The position numbers and the translations under genes were made by a program. A stretch of 64,000 nt of DNA from Sordaria brevicollis. Taxonomy: Eukaryota > Ascomycota > Sordariomycetes > Sordariales > Sordariaceae. The notes beneath the pieces were generated by a model. That model saw nothing but the letters and a program-made list of their open reading frames with translations. It was not told where the DNA came from and did no database searches. Below, piece by piece: positions 56,925 to 64,000 of this stretch (positions are counted from its first letter, which is position 1; each line of letters opens with the position of its first letter). The stretch covers positions 2,976,001 to 3,040,000 of the forward strand of contig JAUTDP010000006.1 in NCBI GenBank assembly GCA_033439795.1, read 5' to 3'.

Positions 56925-59438
56925 CTATCCACGCCCATCATCCTTGAGGTGATCGATGCGAACGTCCATGTACTTGGTCGCCTCCTTGATATCTCCCAGG
57001 TTCTTTGGATGGCCAATGCTGCTTCTCGTTTCATCGTCCAAACCATGGTACAGCGCACCAAATATCGACTCTTTCCAAACGCCCACTGTGGACCTAGGCC
57101 TCAAGATGATATAAAGCAAGTACGCCAGGCCCATGATCTCGATGCCAAACAGAACTGTCAGCCACTCCCACCTTGCGACCAGGATTGTCTCACGCACGAC
57201 ATAACTCCCCGTCACTTTCTCTTGGGACATCGCGTAGTTCTGGTTGTTGAGCGCTGCAGCCAGCGTGTTCATGAAGGCCGGAAGCGTGTTGCGAATAAGT
57301 CGGACGCTAAGTTGCGTGTTCCCGGTTGGGTATTGGGCTAATTCTTGTTCGGGGATTAGCCACCATTTCTCCCATCCGGATCGGGCGTCCTCATAGTTCT
57401 CCAGGCCGGTATAATTGTGAAGATCTTGCCGAGTAATATGTCTCGAGTACGCCTCATTGAGGTCTGGACCTGTCTCGCCAGTCCACTTAACCTCGCGTTG
57501 CACGAGGGGGATCAAAATTTCCATCATCCCGAGGTTGGACTTGAGAGTCCCGTTCCACAAGCAAAAGGCACCTGTTGAGTGAGGATCTGCTTGATATCTA
57601 GGGCTGCGGTCGACGTCGAAGCCCTCCATGTCCGGAAACGACCCAGTTGGCTCCGTCTGGAGCACTCGAGCCATGGTTTCGTTGTCATTGATGACGTCTT
57701 CTGGCGCGAAGCACCAGGCTTGGGCATATTCTTCATTGGGATTCTGAAGTTTTTTTCTATGTTTGAAAGCCCACTTTTCAGCCTCGTCCTCCCATGCCGG
57801 TCGAAGATACTTGGATGACTTGACTTCAGAAGAAACATTGCCGTTCACTACCTTCATTGTGCGCTCAACCTGGCAAATAGATAGCGCCGCCCACTCTGTC
57901 GTATTTGCACGCAACCGGATTCTTGCGGTGGCCCGTTGGCCTTCTCGTATCTGATCATAGCGTGTATGACCCATAAGAATGCGTGGTGGAGGTATGCGGA
58001 CGCCACTGGATCCATCGCCGTTGATGTTTGTCCTGTCCACTGGTAGGTATGTGAATGTCTCCGTCGGGTACTTGATATACTGGAAGTACTCCTCATCGTA
58101 GTCATCCTTGTAGAACTTGTATTCTCTGTTGAAGGTAAATCCAGTGACGACTGCGGAGTGCATCGCAGTATCGACCAACCAATTGGGGTCTCGGCCGTCT
58201 GCTTCCAGATCCCACATGTCCCGTGAACCAAAAGTTTTGTAGGTAAGCTGATAGCTCGAGTTGACTAGATCCAAGCTGAATACTTCACGTATTTCCTCGG
58301 TAGTGATAAGAGGATCAAACATATGGTTGCAGGACCGAACTGTAACACGATGCTGGCCAGTTTCCTTGTAGTGGCGCTTTGCTTCATCCAACTCGGTCTG
58401 ATTGAAGGATATGTCGCAGTATCCGGGTGGGTTATTGAAGACGCCGTGGTCTACGCAATATTCTATCGCGTAAAAGTTTTCGAATTCACAGGACCCGCTG
58501 GGACAAGTGACGTGGGATTTGGGTTTGTAGGCTTCCGGATCAAGCCAAATGGCCCCCTTAAAGACTTCCACCCGAGCTTCAACGCATCGGGGCGACCTCT
58601 CATAGCCCCAAGTGCGGCAGAAAAACGGTGCACTCGACTGCGCTCTCCAGACCTCGTCGGAGGGAACGAGTCTTTCTCGCTGCTGCAGTCTCACGACCTG
58701 CTGCGTGAACGGGTCGACAACGAGCGAAAGCAATACCACCAATGCGCCTAGCGAGGTTGGTGAAAAGGCTGTCCGGCGGCTGACGAGAATCTTGAAGGCA
58801 CCAAGTGGGCCCCTGCTTGCTTGATCAAACATTTCCATGTCCTTGAACCCTTTGCTCGTCTTCCAACTGCTCTTCCCCGTGGTCTCTAGCCCTTCATCCT
58901 CTCTGTATTGTTGGTGCTCCTGGTGTTGCTGCAGTTCTTCTTGTTCTTGTCGACCTGTTTTGTGCCCAATGCGAGCAGCTCTGTCGTTATAAGACCAATC
59001 CCATTTGTCCTGACCCAGAGCGGCACATATGGCATAGAGCAAGCTGGACTTGGCCACGGTGGAAAGGACCGAGACGACAGCGTTGAGCGAGACATCCCAC
59101 GGGAGCTTGGGAACTGGATCGTGATTGTAGACCCCGAGAACGATGGGAATGGCGGCGGCGCAGCTACACGACAGGATGACGGCTAGGATTTCGGTGAGCC
59201 AGCCATTGGTGTACCAATTCCTCAATTTCCTGCGGAAAGTTCTTTTCTTGAGAGTGTCACCACCGCCTTTGCTCCCATTGTCATCAATTCTGGCGTTATC
59301 GCTACCGTCCTTTACCGACCATTGGCGGATGAGCGGGTGAGCTGGGTCCTCCGACTTGGCGTCTCTCTTGCCCTGGAGGTGAATCGCTTCTTCAGTGGTG
59401 TCGAAATGGCGAGGCTCTGGGTCAATATGAGCCATCAT
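56925..59438 (-). CDS. DUF3176 multi-pass membrane protein
   Basis: A single-exon frame of 837 aa. The N-terminal 75 residues are hydrophilic. Hydrophobic segments lie at about 84-107 (ILAVILSCSCAAAIPIVLGV), 120-142 (AVVSVLSTVAKSSLLYAICA) and 225-245. A large Cys-containing region with several N-glycosylation sequons follows, and a last membrane segment (LFGIEIMGLAYLLYIILRP) lies near 765-785. The order of two early segments, KWDWSYNDRAA, and MFDQASRGPLGAFKIL matches the fungal DUF3176 family (Pfam). The big central part is probably extracytoplasmic. Function of the family is not known. The start could be Met1 or Met2 (adjacent). Confidence 0.87.
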   Translation of the reverse strand: MMAHIDPEPRHFDTTEEAIHLQGKRDAKSEDPAHPLIRQWSVKDGSDNARIDDNGSKGGGDTLKKRTFRRKLRNWYTNGWLTEILAVILSCSCAAAIPIVLGVYNHDPVPKLPWDVSLNAVVSVLSTVAKSSLLYAICAALGQDKWDWSYNDRAARIGHKTGRQEQEELQQHQEHQQYREDEGLETTGKSSWKTSKGFKDMEMFDQASRGPLGAFKILVSRRTAFSPTSLGALVVLLSLVVDPFTQQVVRLQQRERLVPSDEVWRAQSSAPFFCRTWGYERSPRCVEARVEVFKGAIWLDPEAYKPKSHVTCPSGSCEFENFYAIEYCVDHGVFNNPPGYCDISFNQTELDEAKRHYKETGQHRVTVRSCNHMFDPLITTEEIREVFSLDLVNSSYQLTYKTFGSRDMWDLEADGRDPNWLVDTAMHSAVVTGFTFNREYKFYKDDYDEEYFQYIKYPTETFTYLPVDRTNINGDGSSGVRIPPPRILMGHTRYDQIREGQRATARIRLRANTTEWAALSICQVERTMKVVNGNVSSEVKSSKYLRPAWEDEAEKWAFKHRKKLQNPNEEYAQAWCFAPEDVINDNETMARVLQTEPTGSFPDMEGFDVDRSPRYQADPHSTGAFCLWNGTLKSNLGMMEILIPLVQREVKWTGETGPDLNEAYSRHITRQDLHNYTGLENYEDARSGWEKWWLIPEQELAQYPTGNTQLSVRLIRNTLPAFMNTLAAALNNQNYAMSQEKVTGSYVVRETILVARWEWLTVLFGIEIMGLAYLLYIILRPRSTVGVWKESIFGALYHGLDDETRSSIGHPKNLGDIKEATKYMDVRIDHLKDDGRG

Positions 59439-60292
59439 GGGGGACCAGGAGAAGAACAGAGAGATGAAGTCTAGAATGTAGATGTAGATGGGCGGGGAAA
59501 TCAGGACATGTTCAAGTCAGGATTGACAGACAGAGTTGGTGGGTGGCAGTACTTACTTATCACTTTTGTCACACCTGTTTTCAAGGTCAATCTTCACTCT
59601 CCGGCTTCCTATTTGCATCTAGGAGGCTGTTGTTGGTGGCAATCAGGCCCAAGAAGCCACCACTGTGTAGCAGTCGATTGGCTGCCCATCGTGCTTCTGC
59701 CATCGACAGTACGAAGTTGATGCGCTTATCCGAGTCTAGAACCGCTTGGGATCCGCCCGGTTGTTTTCGCTGTGTCGTGGAAATTCTATTCGTCAAGGGG
59801 TGATTTGGCCCCCAAACATCAACCCGATCAAGTGCAGCTTCAACAGTAGACGTATGAGAAGCCACTGTGTGCCATGCGCGAACAGGATAAACGTGAAAAA
59901 ACTGATGAGAGGAATCGAATGGATTGATGTAGGTAGATTAAGGAAGAAGGGGACAGTCCCAGAGGCGGTGCCGTTTCCTCCGACTACATACCCTGTGAAC
60001 AAGAAGCTGGTCGGGGACGACACAGTGTAGCAGAAGGCTGTACGCCTCATCGCTCTTGCCGCCTCGGTTCGACATGGAAAACCTCAAGGTGAAATACTGG
60101 AAGGAAGTACGGGGTAAGCCAATAGCAGAAACATGTTGCAGCCCTCGGCGCGGCAAGTGCAGTTGGTTAGGAACAGGACGATCCAATTCGTTCTTTTCTT
60201 CTGTGGGGACACATGCCCTGTACCTCAAGATAAACGCTTCCTGAGTTCGTGCAAAAGTTCTGCAATCCTCCTCTATAGGTACCCAGACCAGA
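59439..60292. other. Intergenic between DUF3176 and oxidase genes
   Basis: 854 bp with no supported gene. It should contain the DUF3176 promoter and the oxidase 3' region. Confidence 0.6.
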
Positions 60293-62188
60293 TTAAAATC
60301 CCAAGGCACTCAAGTCGATAATACCCTTGCCAAGCGCACCGTAATTGACCTCCCCGCTCGCCTCTGGTTGATCAAACGTGTTCCAGTCTTTGGTCGCATA
60401 CACATCCGTGATCTCTCTCGTCTTGACGTCCACAATCCCGCCTTCATCACCGGAAGATGAATCCAGGCCGTCGTCGGCAAGCAAAGGAGGTGGCGATGCC
60501 GAGTTCGACTCTGACATCAAGCCAAAGCTGGACGTCGTCAGTGACTCTGCAGCTGGGAGAGAGTCCGAAGCTGTCTTTGCAAAATCAGCAGTCTTTGCGT
60601 CAGAATACGGAAGCCGAATCCCCTGCTTCCATTTGAAGAAGTTGTCCCTGTCCCAGATCTGCTTAACGCGCCGCAATCTCTGGCGGTTATTACCATAGTA
60701 GACCCTCTCGCTATCTTCCGACAGGATATCAGCGTCAGGAAAGTTGATGAACGCAGCGCAGCCCATGACCGAAAACGGCCTCAGCTTCGCCTTCATCTTC
60801 TTCAAGAACCCGCGCATGTCCAATTCCAACCACTTCTCCTGCCACTCGACCATGATGTACGCGTGGTACGTGCACTTGCGCCAGCGGAATGCCGTCTCCG
60901 ACCTCTCCTTCGCGTTCGCCTGTCCGCCGGCGTGAATCCAGGTGACCTGCAGAAGACCAGACTCGCCGCCAAACTCCTTCCGGAAGGCGACCATTTCTTC
61001 TCTGATGATGGCGATGATGCGTCTGATCTTCTCGGCGTCGTCGTTTCTGAACACGAATGAGGTGTAGATCTTGTGCGAGACCTCAGAACCGGAGGGAAAC
61101 GCCTTGATGGTTTCTTCGGACCACTGCGACGCCAGCGTCTCGTGCAAGAAACGAGTCGACTTTTCTTGTAGGGTACGGCGCTTGAGCTGCCTCGCAAGTT
61201 CCGTATGCTGGATTTTCTCGTCAATAAGCGCATCGAACTCCGGCTCGCTGCCATCGTAGTACACGAGAAACCGCACGCCGAGCTCGCTGCCGTTGGCCTG
61301 CTTGAGGTCGCAAAGCCAGGAGCTGTCGATGGTCATCTCATTCGGCCAGTCCGTCGTATAGAACCGCTCCATGGTTTCCATAAACTCCTCCATTTTGCAT
61401 GGCGTAGGAAACCACGTATACCGTCCCGCCACCACCAACCCTTCCTCATTCCTCAACTTGCAAAGTCCCATCTTGAACTCAACAACCACACCAAAGTTCC
61501 CAGCCCCCGCACCCCGCAACGCCCAGAAAAGCTTTCCCTTGTCCGAATCCGCCGGGTCTTCCTCGCTGACCCTCACAATTTCTCCCTTAGCCGTAACAAC
61601 CGTCGCCTCCTTCATCGTATCGCACCCCATCCCAAAACTCCTCGTAAACGGCCCCAACCCTCCACCTAACAGGAAACCGCTGACACCAACGGTAGGACAC
61701 CGTCCACCATTAATAACATACCCATCATGCCGTCCATTAACCAACATCTTGTACGCATGTCCCCACAACGCGCCTCCTTGCAACGTAACCTCTTCCCTTT
61801 CCATATCCAACTCAACTTTATTCATCCGCACCAAATCCAACAAAATCCCTTTATCAGCGGTCGAGAAGCCGGCATAGGAGTGCCCGCCGCATTTGATGGT
61901 CACGGGAACGTTGAGCGATTTGGCTTGCTTGATGATCTGGCATACTTGCTGGGGAGTTTCGGGCTGGACGACGCAGGCGGGGCGGGTGAAGCGGTACAAC
62001 AGGTTGGCGGTGGCGACGGAGCGCTCGTACTCGCTGATGCCGGAGCGGCCGCCGGGGCCGGAGGAGGTGAATGTCGGGATGGAGGAGGTGAGGAGGTGGG
62101 AGATGAGGGTTGTTGAGGAGGTTTTGAGGGTGGCTTCGGCGGCGGCTGAGGCGGCTTTGGATTCTTTGGTGGTGGCGGTGTCTGTCAT
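60293..62188 (-). CDS. BBE-type FAD-linked oxidase (bicovalent flavin)
   Basis: A single-exon frame of 631 aa. Residues about 65-250 are an FAD-binding PCMH domain. CGGHSYAGF provides His103 and GGRCPTVGVSGFLLGGG provides Cys164, the two residues that hold FAD bicovalently in berberine-bridge-enzyme-like oxidases (established for the family). The berberine-type C-terminal motif is present (YYGNNRQRLRRVKQIWDRDN). The protein is about 100 residues longer than many relatives because of a Ser/Asp-rich tail insert. No clear signal peptide is seen, although many relatives are secreted. The likely reaction is two-electron oxidation of an alcohol, amine or sugar with O2. Next to a carrier-enzyme thioesterase it could tailor a secondary metabolite (inference). 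Confidence 0.9.
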   Translation of the reverse strand: MTDTATTKESKAASAAAEATLKTSSTTLISHLLTSSIPTFTSSGPGGRSGISEYERSVATANLLYRFTRPACVVQPETPQQVCQIIKQAKSLNVPVTIKCGGHSYAGFSTADKGILLDLVRMNKVELDMEREEVTLQGGALWGHAYKMLVNGRHDGYVINGGRCPTVGVSGFLLGGGLGPFTRSFGMGCDTMKEATVVTAKGEIVRVSEEDPADSDKGKLFWALRGAGAGNFGVVVEFKMGLCKLRNEEGLVVAGRYTWFPTPCKMEEFMETMERFYTTDWPNEMTIDSSWLCDLKQANGSELGVRFLVYYDGSEPEFDALIDEKIQHTELARQLKRRTLQEKSTRFLHETLASQWSEETIKAFPSGSEVSHKIYTSFVFRNDDAEKIRRIIAIIREEMVAFRKEFGGESGLLQVTWIHAGGQANAKERSETAFRWRKCTYHAYIMVEWQEKWLELDMRGFLKKMKAKLRPFSVMGCAAFINFPDADILSEDSERVYYGNNRQRLRRVKQIWDRDNFFKWKQGIRLPYSDAKTADFAKTASDSLPAAESLTTSSFGLMSESNSASPPPLLADDGLDSSSGDEGGIVDVKTREITDVYATKDWNTFDQPEASGEVNYGALGKGIIDLSALGF

Positions 62189-63075
62189 GATGGGAGAGTG
62201 TTGGGTTGTATGCTTGGTGGAAGAGTGAATTGAGAGATCGGTTTCCTTTCATCGAGTTTGGCGTCCTGATGCCTTTATATCAGTATGATCAGTCACGATG
62301 AGAGTAGTGTCTCATGGATTTGCCTAGGCCATGTCCGCGATATCAGCTCATCAGCTACCATGCTGGCGCATATGCTGTTCTTCAGCCTCGTCATGACCGA
62401 TTGGATTCTCCGACGCCAATGGCCAATCTATTGGCTTGACGACCCTTCAGCTCAACGTTCGATGACACCCTCGCCCCAGAAATCCTGCATTTCAGCTGAG
62501 ACATTGTCGTCTTCAGAGGCCGTTTGAGGTGTTTAGGAAATGCATCCGCCCAAAACGGTTAGCACTCGGGATGCGACTAGTCGGATCTATTGGCACATTG
62601 TGAGATCTAGATTCCAGTTCCTCAACTGTCACACGGTTGAACACCACGCTTGCCTCTCGGCAGATTCGCATCGCCCCAGGTCATTTTCAGGGTTATTAGG
62701 CGCGGTTGGAAGTGAGGTGTCGAACGAAGGGATGGCATCAATGTGCGTTATCAGGCGTCGATGAAAATGGGAGTGAGAGCATCCACGGCTTGGAGGTATT
62801 TAGAATCCAGCGGCTTTGAAACAACAAGGATCGCGGTTTGGAAAGTATCTATTGTCTTGCGCTAAAAAAAAAAAGACATGGAAAGCAGCCTCGATGAATC
62901 GAGAAAGGAAAATTCCATTGGGAAAGGATGAAGTTGAAATTAAGTTCTTCATCAGCCACATCCATGCACGAACCCCTCAAACGCCACATCCTGCGGTGTG
63001 GCTTAGCGCTCCCTTCCTTTCCTCTTTCGTCACCACACTTGCAAACACGACAACCAAACCTTAACAATCTCAAAC
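62189..63075. other. Intergenic between oxidase and thioesterase genes
   Basis: 887 bp with the promoter of the oxidase and the 3' region of the thioesterase gene. No further gene seen. Confidence 0.6.
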
Positions 63076-64000
63076 TCAAAGCCCTCTACCCGCCAACCTA
63101 GACACAAAAGTCTTCGCAAACGAATCAACATGCTCCGGAGCAAGTAGGGTATAATGGTGGCCCTGCACCTCATGGAACCGGATATCATTCACAAAGTCGG
63201 CCCATCGTGACAGCTTCTTCTCCAACCACTCATCCTTCGAGGGAGCTACATCGGCGATGGGCTCACCATAGAACACCTCCAACACGGGCACGCGGTCTGA
63301 CGGCTCATAGTCTCGCGCGATGGCATGCGAATTCAGAGCCAGACTGGTCCACCTCGCCAACCGCTCCTTGTCGAGTCCGTATTCCTCCAGCCGGTCTACC
63401 GCCATGTGCTGAAGCAGAAGCTCGACCAGCCGCTCTCGTTCCTCGTCTGATGGAGCTCTGCTTCCAGCGGAGAGGTTGGTCATAGCCGCTGCGGCTCTCT
63501 TGAAGTTTGCCTCGCTCTCTGCGTCGGGTAGCAGGTCGAAGAAGCGCACCAGTGTCAGCAACACGCCAATCCAGTCGCGTCCATGGCGCATGCGCTGCTT
63601 GATGTGCGGTGGCTGGTCGAACACGGCAAGGAACGGGACGGCGTTGGCACCATCCTGGTTCAGAAGCACCTTGGCCATCTCGAACGTGATGGTCCCGCCG
63701 TATGAGTAGCCGGCAATGGCATACGGGCCCTGGGGCTGCGTCTTTCTCATCGCCTGGAGATACGTGCCCACCATCTCGTCCATGCTCCCGAAGAAGGGCT
63801 CTCCATCGAAGCCCCGAGCACGCAGGGCATAGATGGGCCGGTCTGTGATTTGCTTGGCGAGATTCAGGAACACCAGGACCTCGCCGACACCAGGGTGGAC
63901 CAGCCAGAGCGGCGCCTTGCTTCCACCAGAGCGCAGCACAACCACAGGGTTGTACTCGGTGCGTGTCGTGTCCATGGCCGAGAGAAGAGACGCAATAGTC
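63076..64000 (-). CDS. C-terminal thioesterase domain of an NRPS-like or PKS enzyme (5' part beyond window)
   Basis: The minus-strand frame is open to the window edge, so the gene is partial. From the Met at 63975 there are 299 aa that form an alpha/beta-hydrolase thioesterase: LWLVHPGVGEVLVF (oxyanion region), GYSYGG with nucleophile Ser91, a candidate Asp120 in VFDQPP, and GHHYTLL with the catalytic His near the end. The codons just before that Met read TIASLLSAM, which is how carrier (PCP/ACP) domains typically end. The domain is therefore probably the end of an adenylation-carrier-thioesterase (NRPS-like) or PKS protein rather than a stand-alone enzyme (inference). Its job would be release of the thioester-bound product by hydrolysis or condensation. 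Confidence 0.82.
   Translation of the reverse strand, partial: TIASLLSAMDTTRTEYNPVVVLRSGGSKAPLWLVHPGVGEVLVFLNLAKQITDRPIYALRARGFDGEPFFGSMDEMVGTYLQAMRKTQPQGPYAIAGYSYGGTITFEMAKVLLNQDGANAVPFLAVFDQPPHIKQRMRHGRDWIGVLLTLVRFFDLLPDAESEANFKRAAAAMTNLSAGSRAPSDEERERLVELLLQHMAVDRLEEYGLDKERLARWTSLALNSHAIARDYEPSDRVPVLEVFYGEPIADVAPSKDEWLEKKLSRWADFVNDIRFHEVQGHHYTLLAPEHVDSFAKTFVSRLAGRGL

Overview
The window looks like nuclear DNA of a filamentous ascomycete, probably order Sordariales and close to Neurospora or Sordaria (inference). Genes carry short spliceosomal introns with GTAAGT-type donors and CTAAC-type branch sites. There is an orthologue of the Neurospora GATA factor ASD-4, and a transposon has decayed in the CpA-to-TpA manner of repeat-induced point mutation (RIP).

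About 1-43 kb is dominated by one lineage-specific gene family. Twelve paralogues (ten on +, two on -) share the same plan: a SAP-like N-terminal domain, a SWIM zinc finger (CxC...CxH), a block around [NG]CPEP..WQ.AF, a PHD-like C4HC3 finger, then a low-complexity tail that ends in a basic coiled coil in six members. The SWIM finger is split by introns at the same places and phases in every copy, and several copies use a 16-49 nt internal exon that carries only the CxH half. No function is assigned. The domains suggest a DNA/chromatin-associated or ubiquitin/SUMO-related role (inference). The array is interrupted by a single-exon membrane protein with a PPxY tail (9.4 kb), a 3.3 kb RIP-mutated hAT-like transposon with an 8-bp target duplication (17.75-21.03 kb), and a short non-RIPped relative of it (26.95-27.14 kb).

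Between paralogues 10 and 11 lie two sulfur genes: a YeeE/YedE-type transporter (31.8-33.0 kb, -) and a persulfide-dioxygenase/Blh-type metallo-beta-lactamase protein (38.0-39.2 kb, +). This matches the gene content of bacterial BigR sulfide-detoxification operons. The 5 kb between them has no gene but holds a degenerate repeat rich in GGCGACC.

From 44 to 64 kb the content is more conventional: asd-4 (GATA factor), KRR1 (ribosome biogenesis), a zinc-free medium-chain dehydrogenase/reductase, two intron-containing tRNA-Ala(AGC) genes, two low-complexity hypothetical proteins, a DUF3176 membrane protein, a bicovalent-flavin BBE-type oxidase, and, cut by the right edge, the thioesterase end of a carrier-domain enzyme (NRPS-like or PKS). 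The last two may be the edge of a secondary-metabolite locus.
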